In this document: piece by piece, positions 1-9,703 of the stretch
How the letters are laid out: the number at the start of each line of letters is the position of its first letter
Position numbering within the stretch: position 1 is the stretch's first letter
Source of the DNA: Cellvibrio sp. OA-2007
Lineage (GTDB): Bacteria > Pseudomonadota > Gammaproteobacteria > Pseudomonadales > Cellvibrionaceae
Direction of reading: 5' to 3'
NCBI RefSeq assembly: GCF_000953825.1
Contig: NZ_BBUL01000082.1
Location: 39,295 to 103,294, forward strand
Length of the DNA stretch: 64,000 nucleotides
Program-made: the position numbers and the translations under genes
Notes under the pieces: generated by a model
What the model was told of the DNA's origin: nothing
What the model saw: only the letters and a program-made list of their open reading frames with translations
Database searches by the model: none

Positions 1-774
1 TCCATTAGTAATGCAAAAAGTTTGCGCGGTGGCAGTTTGTTGGTGACACCACTTAAGGGATTAGATGGCAAGGTTTACGCAGTTGCTCAAGGCAATTTAG
101 TGGTTGGTGGCTTGAGCGCATCGGGTAATGACGGCTCAAAAATTACCGTCAATATTCCCAGTGCTGGGCGTATTCCTGGCGGTGCAATTGTCGAGCGGAT
201 GGTGGAAAATAATTTCGCCGGTGGTCAGCCGATTGTATTTAATCTGCATCGCGCCGATTTCACTACCGCCAATGCCTTGGCAAAAAGTATTAATGCTTTA
301 TTGGGGCCAGATGTGGCGCGCCCAATTGATGCTGTGTCGATTATGGTTAGCTCACCCGCGAACCCTGCACAGCGGGTGGACTTTATTTCAATGTTAGAAA
401 ACCTGCAGGTGACCATGGGTGAAGAAGTTGCCAAGGTCATTATCAATTCACGCACCGGCACCATTGTGGTAGGAAAAAATGTGCGTGTGTCACCGGTGGC
501 GGTGACGCACGGCAGCCTGACCGTATCGGTAGCTGAAAGTTTGACGGTTAGCCAGCCCAATGCGTTAGCCGATGGCCAAACGGTAGTGGTGCCAAGCAGC
601 AATGTGCGCGCCGATGAAGAAGTTAACCCTATGTTTAAATTTGCCCCTGGCGCGAATCTGGATGACATAGTGCGGTCGGTTAACAATGTTGGGGCTTCGC
701 CAAGCGATTTAATGGCGATTCTTGAGGCGCTAAAACAATCAGGTGCTCTTAAAGCAGAATTGGTGGTGATCTAA
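1..774 (+). CDS. flgI: Flagellar P-ring protein FlgI, C-terminal part (5' end outside window)
   Basis: The reading frame is open from base 1, so the gene starts upstream; 257 codons are visible before TAA at 772-774. FlgI builds the periplasmic P ring around the flagellar rod in the peptidoglycan layer. Family features include the stretch [21 protein letters not shown] near the visible start, the [21 protein letters not shown] segment and the C-terminal [18 protein letters not shown] helix that ends most FlgI proteins. The stop codon abuts the flgJ start directly, which indicates one operon and probable translational coupling. A TTG at 22 could be read as a start, but homology continues upstream of it. 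The assignment is very secure; only the N-terminus is missing. Confidence 0.96.
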   Translation, partial: SISNAKSLRGGSLLVTPLKGLDGKVYAVAQGNLVVGGLSASGNDGSKITVNIPSAGRIPGGAIVERMVENNFAGGQPIVFNLHRADFTTANALAKSINALLGPDVARPIDAVSIMVSSPANPAQRVDFISMLENLQVTMGEEVAKVIINSRTGTIVVGKNVRVSPVAVTHGSLTVSVAESLTVSQPNALADGQTVVVPSSNVRADEEVNPMFKFAPGANLDDIVRSVNNVGASPSDLMAILEALKQSGALKAELVVI

Positions 775-1965
775 ATGTTACCTATTGATGCAGGTGCCAA
801 AATTTCTGCGGTGCAGGATTCTTATCTTGACCCTAATTCGCTTAATTCGATTAAAGCAATGGGGCGCGATAAAGATCCGCAAGCATTAAAAGAAGTCGCC
901 AAAAAATTTGAAGCCATGTTTGTGCAACAAATGTTAAAAACCATGCGCGAAGCGAATGAAGCGTTTGGTGAAGGCAACTACTTTGATAGTCAAACAACAC
1001 GCTTTCATCGCGATATGCTCGATCAGCAAATGGTACTTAATCTAACCAGTGGCCGTGGCATAGGTTTGGCTGATCATTTTTATAAACAAATGTTGCAAAA
1101 CTATGGTGCTGGTATGAAACCGGAATCTGGCGCAGCAGGGTCATCAATGCAGGATATAAGCGGCATGCTGGATCATGCTGTGGAATATAAAAAAGCCAGT
1201 AATGCAGATGTTGGTGTGGTGAATACAGATGACTTGGATAATTGGATCAACGACTTTATTCGCATGAGCGATAACGCCCAGTTGCAAACAGTTTTGTCGG
1301 AAGCTGAATCAGATCAGCAAGTTCAGCTACCGGTTCACTACGGTATTCCTCATCTTCTCGCCAACAAAATAATGACGGGTAGCCAGCGCGCAGGACAAAA
1401 GGCCAGTATCAGCAGCACCCAAGAAAATTTTGTCATGCTGTTGAAACCTCATGCTGAAAAAGCAGCAGCTGAGTTGAACATTAGCCCCGAGGTGTTAATT
1501 GCTCAGGTCGCGTTAGAAACGGGCTGGGGCAAACATGTGATTCACAATAAGCAAGGCGAGAATAGTTTTAATTTGTTCAACATCAAAACCGGCAGCCAGT
1601 GGCAGGGCGACAAAGTCAATGTTGCTACGCTTGAATACCGCGATGGCATTGCCGTGAATGAAAAGGCCGATTTTCGCAAATACCGCGATTATGCCGATAG
1701 TTTTTCTGACTATGTGCGCTTAATGAAAAATAGTTCGCGTTACGAGAAAGTATTGCAGCAGGGAACCGATTCGGCTGGTTACGCAGAGGCTTTGCAGTCA
1801 GCTGGTTATGCGACTGACCCTGAGTACGCGAAAAAAATAAAACAGCTTTTAAATACTGATGCGATTAAATCATTGCGTGAGTTAAGCCCGCTTGATGAGG
1901 TAAAAACCACGGCGCAATCTATTCTCTCTTTAGCGACGGCTGCGCGCCGTCAATTAGTGGAGTAA
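775..1965 (+). CDS. flgJ: Flagellar rod-assembly protein and peptidoglycan hydrolase FlgJ
   Basis: The protein has 396 residues. It is a two-domain periplasmic protein exported through the flagellar apparatus. The N-terminal third (about residues 35-105, with FVQQMLKTMREAN and SGRGIGLADHFYKQM) is the rod-capping domain. The C-terminal half (about 215-365) is a glucosaminidase-type muramidase domain that opens the peptidoglycan for the rod. Its catalytic Glu is predicted to be E248 in VALETGWGKHVI, followed by the family segments NLFNIKTG and FRKYRDYADSFSDYV. The length is somewhat above the roughly 313 residues of enteric FlgJ; the excess lies in a low-conservation linker (about 110-215). The ATG follows the flgI stop without a gap, and flgK begins four bases after the stop. 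Confidence 0.96.
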   Translation: MLPIDAGAKISAVQDSYLDPNSLNSIKAMGRDKDPQALKEVAKKFEAMFVQQMLKTMREANEAFGEGNYFDSQTTRFHRDMLDQQMVLNLTSGRGIGLADHFYKQMLQNYGAGMKPESGAAGSSMQDISGMLDHAVEYKKASNADVGVVNTDDLDNWINDFIRMSDNAQLQTVLSEAESDQQVQLPVHYGIPHLLANKIMTGSQRAGQKASISSTQENFVMLLKPHAEKAAAELNISPEVLIAQVALETGWGKHVIHNKQGENSFNLFNIKTGSQWQGDKVNVATLEYRDGIAVNEKADFRKYRDYADSFSDYVRLMKNSSRYEKVLQQGTDSAGYAEALQSAGYATDPEYAKKIKQLLNTDAIKSLRELSPLDEVKTTAQSILSLATAARRQLVE

Positions 1966-1969
1966 TCCT

Positions 1970-4768
1970 ATGTCAGGTCTCCTCTCAAATGCTATTTCTG
2001 GATTGCAGGCAAGCCAAAATGCCCTACGCACGGCAGGGCACAATATTTCCAATGCTAATACGGCAGGTTATTCGCGTCAGGAAGTTAACTACGTTACTCG
2101 CCCAGAGCAAAACATTGGTGGCGCTGGTTTTATTGGTTCCGGTGTTACAACCCAATCTATTGAACGTGTGGTGAGTGAGTTTGCTACAGCACAGTTGCGC
2201 TTGGATTCCTCGACGTTTAATCAGCTGAATAAATTCAACACTAATATTGGCAAGGTAGATAAGTTATTTGCGGATGTTAGTACCGGTTTGGCTGGTGCAT
2301 TACAAACGTTTTTTGCATCTATGCAAAATGGCGCGAACGATCCAGCCTCCACCCCGGGTCGGCAACTTATTGTGACTGAAGCGGAGAGTCTGAGTGTTCG
2401 ATTTAATAATTTACATCAGCGTTTAACCGATATTGAAAGTTCGGTTAATGGTGAGGTGAGAACTGTTACCGCACAAATGAATTCATTGGCCAGCTCCATT
2501 GCATCGCTAAATCAAGCAATTGGCGAGCAGCGCGCATCGGGCAGCGGTAATCCACCCAATGATTTGTTGGATAAGCGCGATGAAACCTTGCGTCAACTCT
2601 CTGAATTGGTATCACTGCAAGTGGTTAATCAAGGTGATGGCGATGTAAATGTCTTTATTGGCAATGGTCAGCCTTTGGTAATTGGCACTAAAGCCAGCGT
2701 ATTTAGTGTGACCAATGATGGAAAAATGCAGCTAACCGGCAATAATTCTAATGCCGACGTCACCGCGCAAATATCGGGTGGACAGATTGGCGGGTTGTTG
2801 CATTTTCGCAGTGAAGTATTACAGCCTTCGATGAATGAATTAGGGCGTATTGCACTAACTATGGCTGATCAGTTTAATACTCAGCAGCAAGAGGGTATTG
2901 ACCTTGATGGCGACTATGGCCAACGGATGTTTGGCGATATTAATGATCCGGTTTTGGCAGCTAACCGCGTGGCCCATGGTTCCAATGCGCAGCCTTATGA
3001 TCGCGTAATTTCCGTCACCATTGATGACACCAATAAATTAACTACCAGTGATTACCGTTTTGAAATTGCGCCTGGTTCCAGCAATTATTTGGTGACGCGC
3101 CTGTCAGATAAAACCGTCGTAGAGCAGGGTACTCTATCGGGTGCTTACCCGGCAAAAATTTCATTTGACGGTGTCAGCATCAACTTGACTAGCGGTTCAT
3201 TTCAGGGAGGCGATAGTTTTACTATTCAGCCCACCAAAAATGGTTCGCGCGATATTCGCTCAGAAATTAAACGCCCGGAAGATATTGCATTTGCATCGCC
3301 CATACGTACGGCAGGCAGCACCAGTAATTCAGGTAGCGGTCTTATCAGTGCGGGCGAAGTATTAAGTCTGGTGGATCAAAACGGTAATCGCTTGCCCGCT
3401 TTTGCAAATCCAAAAACATTATCACCGCCGATTCTAATTCGCTTCACCTCTGAAACAACCTATGAAGTGTTGGACAATAGCGACCCGGCTAATCCTAAAG
3501 ATTTGGTTCCCGCCATGCGCGACCAAACCTTTATTCCCGGTGCCAACAACAATATTTTTACGACTGATATTGGTGAGACGCGGGTGACTGGAAAGGGAGA
3601 GCGGGTTGGTTTGCCTGAAGGGCGCCTTGTGCAAACAATTGATCCTCTCTCCGTGCCTGCAGGTTTGGCGATGACGGCGGCGAGTTTGCCGCAGGCAAAC
3701 GGTTATTTAGCGGAGCAATTAAATTTTACTTTTAAAAATCCGGATACCGGATCGATTAGTAATCGAACCATCACTACAGTATCGGGTGCATCTGCTATGC
3801 AAACCGCGGCGCAGATCAGTGCGTTGCCAGGGGTGACCGCTAATGCAGTGACAACGGCAACAATTACCGATATTAATTTTGATCCATCCACCTACGCGCC
3901 CCCATTACAGTTGTCTGTAAATGGTGAAAATCTATTGGAATACAATCCGTCACTTACTGCATTTGGTTTTGATGTGCCCGATCCAAATCTGGATGAGGCG
4001 GGTTTCAATACCTATTTAGCAAATCGCATTAATTCGAATTCCAATTTAAAAACCTTGGGTTTTTATGCGCAAAGCGGTAGTAATCCTGTTACGGGTGCGC
4101 CGGAGTTGCGAATTGTTGCATCTTCCGGTGTCAACATTGATATTCGCTTAAAAGCATCAAACGGTGCGACGAATTCAATTGATGTGAACGACAGTAACGG
4201 CAACCCGAATGTCCGCTTGATGGGTATGGATGCAGGCGGCGGGGAGCAAAGTGCGATTACGGTGGGCGGCCGGATTGATATCACCATGGCCAACGGCATT
4301 AGCCTGCAAACCTCGCCTACTAATAGCCCGCTCTTTGGCGATAGTAGCTTGGCGACGTTTGCGCAATCTTCTTTTATTGGTTATCAAGCCGCCATTAACG
4401 GGCAACCTAAAGCAGGTGATACGTTCACTATAGGTTTTAATACCAATGGTAAAAATGATAACCGCAACGCATTGTTAATGGTCGCACTGGAAACTCAATC
4501 GACTATGCAAGATGGCACCATGAGTTTTGGTGATGGTTATGGAAAGCTGGTTGAAGAAGTGGGAACTAAAAGTAGCCTTTCAAAAATTAATACCGAAGCC
4601 AGCAAAAGTTTATTAGAGCAAAGCCAAACCATGCGCGACCAAATTTCCGGTGTAAATTTAGATGAAGAAGCAGCTGATTTAATTAAGTTTCAACAGCTTT
4701 ATCAGGCTAATGCGCAGGTTATTTCGGTCGCGCGAGAATTGTTTGATACCTTGCTTAATTCTCTCTAG
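1970..4768 (+). CDS. flgK: Flagellar hook-associated protein 1 FlgK, enlarged
   Basis: This is the first hook-filament junction protein, exported by the flagellar type III system. The N-terminus (LLSNAISGLQASQNALRTAG, then NISNANTAGYSRQ) and the C-terminus (QANAQVISVARELFDTLLNSL) are the conserved D0/D1 coiled-coil ends shared by FlgK, FlgL and flagellin. At 932 residues it is far longer than enteric FlgK (about 550). The extra material lies between roughly residues 330 and 850 and is rich in Gly, Ser, Asn and Thr, as expected of surface-exposed beta domains. The GGAG ribosome-binding sequence lies in the last codons of flgJ. A hairpin and a possible sigma-54 site separate it from flgL. Confidence 0.95.
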   Translation: MSGLLSNAISGLQASQNALRTAGHNISNANTAGYSRQEVNYVTRPEQNIGGAGFIGSGVTTQSIERVVSEFATAQLRLDSSTFNQLNKFNTNIGKVDKLFADVSTGLAGALQTFFASMQNGANDPASTPGRQLIVTEAESLSVRFNNLHQRLTDIESSVNGEVRTVTAQMNSLASSIASLNQAIGEQRASGSGNPPNDLLDKRDETLRQLSELVSLQVVNQGDGDVNVFIGNGQPLVIGTKASVFSVTNDGKMQLTGNNSNADVTAQISGGQIGGLLHFRSEVLQPSMNELGRIALTMADQFNTQQQEGIDLDGDYGQRMFGDINDPVLAANRVAHGSNAQPYDRVISVTIDDTNKLTTSDYRFEIAPGSSNYLVTRLSDKTVVEQGTLSGAYPAKISFDGVSINLTSGSFQGGDSFTIQPTKNGSRDIRSEIKRPEDIAFASPIRTAGSTSNSGSGLISAGEVLSLVDQNGNRLPAFANPKTLSPPILIRFTSETTYEVLDNSDPANPKDLVPAMRDQTFIPGANNNIFTTDIGETRVTGKGERVGLPEGRLVQTIDPLSVPAGLAMTAASLPQANGYLAEQLNFTFKNPDTGSISNRTITTVSGASAMQTAAQISALPGVTANAVTTATITDINFDPSTYAPPLQLSVNGENLLEYNPSLTAFGFDVPDPNLDEAGFNTYLANRINSNSNLKTLGFYAQSGSNPVTGAPELRIVASSGVNIDIRLKASNGATNSIDVNDSNGNPNVRLMGMDAGGGEQSAITVGGRIDITMANGISLQTSPTNSPLFGDSSLATFAQSSFIGYQAAINGQPKAGDTFTIGFNTNGKNDNRNALLMVALETQSTMQDGTMSFGDGYGKLVEEVGTKSSLSKINTEASKSLLEQSQTMRDQISGVNLDEEAADLIKFQQLYQANAQVISVARELFDTLLNSL

Positions 4769-4843
4769 CTCTAGCGCTTTGAGCTGGTTCTCTCTGTATA
4801 TCTGTTTTATTCAACTGTGGCTTATTTCTCAATTGCCTCCGGT

Positions 4844-4868
4844 ATTTATCCGGAGGCACGAATATTGT
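4844..4868 (+). other. Perfect 9-bp hairpin between flgK and flgL
   Basis: TGCCTCCGG at 4844-4852 pairs with CCGGAGGCA at 4860-4868 across a 7-base loop. There is no T-run after it on either strand, so a simple intrinsic terminator is not supported. It could be an mRNA stability or processing element between the two hook-associated protein genes, or a partial attenuator. Confidence 0.5.
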
Positions 4869-4922
4869 TTCGTTATGAAAAGTTGGAGTGCTTTGTGCAT
4901 TACTACGGTATGAGCACCAGTG

Positions 4923-4938
4923 TGGGCAAACTATTGCC
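4923..4938 (+). promoter_or_regulatory. Possible sigma-54 promoter upstream of flgL
   Basis: The sequence TGGGCA-N5-TTGCC keeps the obligatory GG-N10-GC spacing of -24/-12 promoters, but the -24 half deviates from TGGCAC. It lies about 37 bases before the flgL ATG. A second, weaker GG-N10-GC match is at 4884-4899. Flagellar hook-junction genes in Pseudomonas and Vibrio relatives are commonly sigma-54 dependent; here flgL could equally be read through from flgK. Confidence 0.35.
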
Positions 4939-4974
4939 GCCTTGCAAAAAATACCGTTAAAGCGGGAGTAAATA

Positions 4975-6882
4975 ATGCGTATCTCTACCTCACAAATTTA
5001 CAATATCGCCACTTTGGGTATTAGCCAGGCACAAACTGCCCTCGCGAAAACACAAGAGCAATTGTCGACGGGTAAGCGCGTGCTTTCACCGGCAGATGAC
5101 CCAGTTGCGGCAACGGCCATATTGCAATTAAATCAGGAGTTGGCGCGCACAGAACAATATAAAAAGAACGTCGATGTGGCCGACAACAGTTTGGATTTGG
5201 AAGAAACCAATCTGCAATCCATTGTGGACTTAGTGCAGAAAATGCGCACGATTGCGGTATCCGCAGGTAATACTGCGGTAATGACCCGAGAGAACTATTT
5301 GTCTCTCGCGGCGGAAGTAGATACACGCATTGCAGAGCTTGTTAATTTACAAAATACGCGCAATGCCTCTGGGCAATATATTTTTGCTGGCTATCAGAGT
5401 GATACTAAGCCTTTTGTGAGTGATGGTGGCGGTAATTATTCTTACCTTGGCGATGAGGGGCAGCTGCGTTTGCAGGCATCTGCATCGGTTAGTGTGGCGG
5501 TGAGCGATTCCGGGAAAAGATTATTTGTCGATATCCCCAGTGGCCACAATACATTTACAACATCCGCCAACCCTAGCAATAAAGCTGTTCCTCCCGCACT
5601 GATATCAGTAGGTCAAGTCTTTGATCAGCAAGAATTTGACAAGTTGTATCCTAATGATTTAGTGGTGACCTTTACCAAATCAGGCTCTACCGTTAATTTT
5701 ACGGTGAGCGAGCGCGCCTCGGGTAAGCAGCTGCTAGTGAATCAGCCTTATATGGCAGGACAGGATATAGAGGTGGCAGGCGCGCGCTTTAAAATTCTTG
5801 GCAATCCTTATCCGGGTGAATCGGCCATTGCTGGCACCATACCGTTTGATGTGGCTGCGCCAGTAAGCGCCATTAATCCGGGTGATACATTGCGCATTAC
5901 CGTGGGTGGCAAAACGGAGGAGTTTACTTTTCCCGCAGGTGTTGTAGCTGGTGATACTACCGGGTTTGTTGCAGCATTAAACAATGGCGCAGCAGTGCCG
6001 CCTGCGCTGCCTACGGGCAATGCAGCAAGATTGGCAAATTTAGGCATTAGTGTTGATGCGGCAGGCTTCTCGAGTGCAACAGGGTTAAATATTACGTTGA
6101 CCGATGGTGTGGGTACTAGCGCTGCAGCCATGATGGGCGCAAACGGTACTCGTTCAGTGAACATGCCTTTTCCTGTTGCTCCTGCCACTATTACACCACA
6201 CGATTTTTCTACTGCACCGGCGAGTTTTCAAATAGAAGTAAATGGTAAAACTGAAACGCTGACATTTAATCAAAACATTACGAATCAAACTCAGCTGGCG
6301 GCAGCTTTTAATGACCCTGCCAATGCGGCACAACTAGTGCGTTTGGGTTTATCTGTTACCGATAAAGGTATTATTTCTAACAATAATTCCACTATCACCG
6401 TTAAAGGTGGTAATACTTTTCTGGATGGTGTGATGGGTTTTGCTACCCAAGGTGACGGCAGTAAATCTACTCGTGGAGTGTTGGTGAAACCTGGCGATAG
6501 TTTTTTTATCGACTCGTCAGATAAGCAGGCGCTGCTCACTACGCTTTCGCGCTTTAGTGAGGCAATGAAAAATGTCGTCGATACGCCAGAGAGTAAGGAG
6601 GAGCTAGGTAAGCTTGTTGCTAAAACCCTAACCAATCTAACGAACGTGGTTACTAATTTGGTTGCGGTACAGGGTGAGGTGGGGGCACGCTTGAATACCT
6701 TGGAGAGTTCGGCATCATTAAACTTGGATATTATTTTATTTACCCAGACCACGTTATCTAATTTGGAAAGCGTGGATGTTGCAGAAGCGACTATACGCCT
6801 ATCAATGCAGTCGCTAATTTTAAATGCCTCCCAGCAAAGCTTTGCTAAAGTCAGTCAGTTAACATTGTTCAGCTATTTATAG
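4975..6882 (+). CDS. flgL: Flagellar hook-associated protein 3 FlgL, enlarged with internal repeats
   Basis: FlgL is the second hook-filament junction protein. The N-terminal MRISTSQIYNIATLGISQAQ, the LSTGKRVLSPADDPVAA segment and the C-terminal VAEATIRLSMQSLILNASQQ followed by SFAKVSQLTLFSYL are diagnostic. At 635 residues it is twice the size of enteric FlgL (about 317). The insert contains two tandem copies of a beta-rich module. Copy one runs at about residues 295-395 (with DTLRITVGGKTEEFTF and LANLGISVDAAG). Copy two runs at about 405-490 (with ASFQIEVNGKTETLTF and LVRLGLSVTDKG). Such modules resemble the hook-IN type insertions found in exposed domains of axial proteins. A GGGAG ribosome-binding site precedes the ATG. 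Confidence 0.95.
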   Translation: MRISTSQIYNIATLGISQAQTALAKTQEQLSTGKRVLSPADDPVAATAILQLNQELARTEQYKKNVDVADNSLDLEETNLQSIVDLVQKMRTIAVSAGNTAVMTRENYLSLAAEVDTRIAELVNLQNTRNASGQYIFAGYQSDTKPFVSDGGGNYSYLGDEGQLRLQASASVSVAVSDSGKRLFVDIPSGHNTFTTSANPSNKAVPPALISVGQVFDQQEFDKLYPNDLVVTFTKSGSTVNFTVSERASGKQLLVNQPYMAGQDIEVAGARFKILGNPYPGESAIAGTIPFDVAAPVSAINPGDTLRITVGGKTEEFTFPAGVVAGDTTGFVAALNNGAAVPPALPTGNAARLANLGISVDAAGFSSATGLNITLTDGVGTSAAAMMGANGTRSVNMPFPVAPATITPHDFSTAPASFQIEVNGKTETLTFNQNITNQTQLAAAFNDPANAAQLVRLGLSVTDKGIISNNNSTITVKGGNTFLDGVMGFATQGDGSKSTRGVLVKPGDSFFIDSSDKQALLTTLSRFSEAMKNVVDTPESKEELGKLVAKTLTNLTNVVTNLVAVQGEVGARLNTLESSASLNLDIILFTQTTLSNLESVDVAEATIRLSMQSLILNASQQSFAKVSQLTLFSYL

Positions 6883-7033
6883 TTTCTTTTGGTTATTGGG
6901 AGTTTTTGCGCATCTTCTTCTATTGAATGAGTGCCGTTGGGGGCTTGAAATCTCTTCGGCTGATTCATTATCTTTTGCTAATCTTGAGATATGGCGTTAG
7001 TCTGCTGTTGACTCACTATGAAGAGCTGTATTT

Positions 7034-7360
7034 ATGGATATTGATCCCCTGTTAGATCCACTTACCCGCGCACTCAGTCAGTCCCACGCATTGTTATCCC
7101 TTGCCCAGGCGGGCGATTGGGAATCCTTTGAGACATTGGTGCAGCAGCGTCAACAAGGGTTGCTGTCGCTAAATGATCACGAATATTTGGAATCCTTGGC
7201 ACAAGCCGATTTAGAAGCAAAAGCGGCTGATGTGATTCAGGAAATCCAGACCATCAATAAGACTCTTGCCGAACTTGCTGAGTCTCATCGAGAAAATGCA
7301 GCGTCAGAATTACGTCAAAATAATCGTACCGCAAAGGCCATAGATGCCTACGGGCAGTAA
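7034..7360 (+). CDS. FliT-like flagellar export chaperone
   Basis: A 108-residue, almost entirely helical acidic protein. The segment AQAGDWESFETLVQQRQQGL resembles the FliT pattern (Gly-Asp-Trp, then Leu and an Arg-rich turn). FliT proteins bind FliD and help export the filament cap; they normally sit beside fliS and fliD. Here the gene lies between flgL and the first flagellin, and no fliS is recognisable in the window. The identification rests on size, helical character, the motif and context, so it is a probable rather than certain FliT. Its ATG is preceded by GAAGAG at a usable distance. Confidence 0.6.
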   Translation: MDIDPLLDPLTRALSQSHALLSLAQAGDWESFETLVQQRQQGLLSLNDHEYLESLAQADLEAKAADVIQEIQTINKTLAELAESHRENAASELRQNNRTAKAIDAYGQ

Positions 7361-7448
7361 TTTGACGTGGCCTGTTGTTTTATAACTGTTTTAAACGTTT
7401 TTTGTCTTTTACTGCTATAAATAATTGGGTTCTGCAATAAAAAAACGC

Positions 7449-7475
7449 TAAAGCTACTCCGGAATGTGTCGATAA
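7449..7475 (+). promoter_or_regulatory. Sigma-28 (FliA) promoter of flagellin gene fliC1
   Basis: TAAA at 7449-7452, a 15-base spacer and GTCGATAA at 7468-7475 match the FliA consensus TAAA-N15-GCCGATAA at 11 of 12 positions. The start codon lies about 100 bases downstream, giving a leader of about 90 nucleotides. No GG-N10-GC sigma-54 site was found in the same intergenic region. Confidence 0.88.
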
Positions 7476-7512
7476 CCTGTTTAGAAGTGCTGATTAGTCC
7501 GTTGTTCTCAGA

Positions 7513-7574
7513 CTTCATCAACCGACTTGTTATAGCAGCCAGACTGCACAAGACATTAACTCTGGAGATTCATC
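7513..7574 (+). promoter_or_regulatory. Conserved leader element of fliC1
   Basis: The leader from CTTCATCA to the ATG resembles the leader of the second flagellin gene (10455-10518) in sequence and length (62 versus 64 bases). Shared blocks include CTTCATCA, a CG-x-CTTGT block, an ACTG block and a final GGAGAT ribosome-binding site. Conservation of an untranslated segment downstream of two different promoter types suggests a post-transcriptional signal or recent gene duplication. Confidence 0.5.
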
Positions 7575-9635
7575 ATGGCCTTAGTAATTAACACAAACGT
7601 CGCCTCTCTGAATGCTCAACGTCAGTTGATGAGTTCAGGCAATGCGCTTGACCGCGCAACTGAGCGCTTGTCATCAGGTGCACGTATCAACTCAGCAAAA
7701 GACGATGCTGCCGGTTTGGCAATTGCCAACCGTATGACTTCTCAAGTCCGCGGTCTGGATCAAGCAGTTCGTAACGCCAACGACGGCGTATCCCTCATTC
7801 AAACAGCGGAAGGTGCGCTGTCAGAATCTACCAACATCCTGCAACGTATGCGTGAACTGTCGGTACAGTCTGCGAACGGTATTTACACCGCGAGCGACCG
7901 TAAAACACTGGATGCGGAAGTAAAACAACTCGTATCTGAATTGGATCGTATCGCTAAAACCACCTCGTTCAACGGCCAAAATCTGTTAGATGGCAAGTTG
8001 GGCAAAATTGATTTGCAAGTGGGTTCAAGTGCTAACCAAACTATCTCACTGAAAGTGCCAGCGATGGACGCTAAAACCTTGGGCATGGGTTCAACCAGTG
8101 TGGATTTAATGGGCGGTGCGTTTGCTATTGACTCACTCACCACAACCGATGTTTTGAGAGAGGGAAGTGTTTTAATTAATGGCCAGTCAATTATTAAAGG
8201 TACCGATACTTTTGATGGTGCCGGTGCTGGTGCAACTAATAGTGATCAAGCACTTCTTGATCACATTAATAAAAATGTTAATGGTGTGACAGCATCTACT
8301 TATGCTGTTGCAACTGCCACTGACGCGGGTGACGGAGTGTTGACTGCTACTGAATCAGTCACTGTGACTCTAACCAATCTAGATGGCACTACGACTGCTA
8401 TTGATATTGGCGGCGGTTCAACTGGTACAGCCAGCTTGTCTGAACTGGTTGATAAAATGAATGCGTCAAGTGGCGGTAAATTTAGCGCAAGCATTGGGGA
8501 CGATGGGAAAGTATCAATTTCTGCCGAAAATGTATCTTCAATTGCTTTCACTGATGCCGGTGGCGCTTTAGGCACTATAGCTGACTCAAATGCTCGTATT
8601 GTACTGAAAGCGGATAACGGTGACCCAGTTACTGTAACCCGTGGTTCTATCGGAACCTTGGCACAATTAAACTTCCTAGGTTTTCGCGAGAATGATAAAG
8701 CGGGCACTATAGAAGGCTTTGCAGTTGGTGCAGGTGCTTTGGCTGTTGGGGATCTCAAGATTAATGGTGTCGATGTTGGTTCAAGCGCTACTGCAGGTTT
8801 AACCGATAAATTGAAAGCCATAAATAGTGTATCTGATCAGACTGGTGTAACAGCGAAAGCGTTTTCCTCTGCTGTGTTGGATTTTAGTGCGGTGTCTTTG
8901 AGCGCACTTGCTGGCGGAGCTATTAAAATAAATGGTGTTGATATTACTGTGGCTGCAGGTACACCTACTACGACACTATCCACTATCGCATCAGTATTTA
9001 ATGGAGTGACTGATAAAACTGGAATCACGGCTACAGTGAGCGGGACTCGTCTTCTTTTGGAGGGTAACACTAATGAAATTACCCTGGCCGACGGTGCATC
9101 AGATACAGTAGTGGCTGCATTAACAGGCACCAACGTCGCTAAATTTGGTAGCGGTGCGGCTACACCAGCAGATATTGCTACAGCAAGCGTTACCGCTGCT
9201 GGCGGTATTCAATTGGTAAGCAGCAATGGAAATCCTATCCAGGTAGACGTTAAAGATGCGACTGCGACCACTAAAACTGGTTTGATTGATTCAAACGTAA
9301 GTGCAGGCGGTTCATTCGGTGCAGCTATCTCCTCGATTAGCATTGACACCGCAGCTAACGCACAAAAGGCAATTAAAGTAATCGACAATGCACTGACTAC
9401 CATCAGTGATGTACGTTCGGATCTGGGTGCTATCAACAACCGTTTGGATTTCACCATCTCCAACTTGGCGAACATCTCTGAGAAGACATCTTCAGCGCGT
9501 TCACGTATTACCGATGCTGACTTCGCCGCAGAAACCGCAAACTTGAGCCGTTCACAAGTATTGCAACAAGCGGCATCGGCGATGTTGGCTCAGTCTAATG
9601 CTCGTCCACAGCAAGTACTGTCTCTGTTGAGATAA
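7575..9635 (+). CDS. fliC: Flagellin 1 (large)
   Basis: This is the filament subunit exported by the flagellar apparatus. Conserved D0/D1 ends: [32 protein letters not shown] and [14 protein letters not shown] at the N-terminus; [32 protein letters not shown] and [12 protein letters not shown] at the C-terminus. The 686-residue length exceeds enteric (about 500) and Pseudomonas flagellins. The middle, about residues 180-590, holds beta-rich repeats including [12 protein letters not shown] and the IN-type motif [10 protein letters not shown], both matched in the second flagellin. It is preceded by a sigma-28 promoter and a GGAG ribosome-binding site, and followed by flaG. Which of the two genes should carry which numbered symbol cannot be decided from sequence alone. 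Confidence 0.96.
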   Translation: MALVINTNVASLNAQRQLMSSGNALDRATERLSSGARINSAKDDAAGLAIANRMTSQVRGLDQAVRNANDGVSLIQTAEGALSESTNILQRMRELSVQSANGIYTASDRKTLDAEVKQLVSELDRIAKTTSFNGQNLLDGKLGKIDLQVGSSANQTISLKVPAMDAKTLGMGSTSVDLMGGAFAIDSLTTTDVLREGSVLINGQSIIKGTDTFDGAGAGATNSDQALLDHINKNVNGVTASTYAVATATDAGDGVLTATESVTVTLTNLDGTTTAIDIGGGSTGTASLSELVDKMNASSGGKFSASIGDDGKVSISAENVSSIAFTDAGGALGTIADSNARIVLKADNGDPVTVTRGSIGTLAQLNFLGFRENDKAGTIEGFAVGAGALAVGDLKINGVDVGSSATAGLTDKLKAINSVSDQTGVTAKAFSSAVLDFSAVSLSALAGGAIKINGVDITVAAGTPTTTLSTIASVFNGVTDKTGITATVSGTRLLLEGNTNEITLADGASDTVVAALTGTNVAKFGSGAATPADIATASVTAAGGIQLVSSNGNPIQVDVKDATATTKTGLIDSNVSAGGSFGAAISSISIDTAANAQKAIKVIDNALTTISDVRSDLGAINNRLDFTISNLANISEKTSSARSRITDADFAAETANLSRSQVLQQAASAMLAQSNARPQQVLSLLR

Positions 9636-9703
9636 TGACTGATTCCTCTGCGCAATCTGGTTGATTAGGGTTGTGCAGAGGAATTCTTAGTGAGGATTTG
9701 GGT

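Noticed and set aside
4884..4899. Second GG-N10-GC match before flgL
   Set aside because: Both halves are poor apart from the invariant dinucleotides; the site at 4923 is better, and neither is proven.
7361..7574. Search for a sigma-54 promoter upstream of fliC1
   Set aside because: No GG in the region has GC at the required 10-base spacing.
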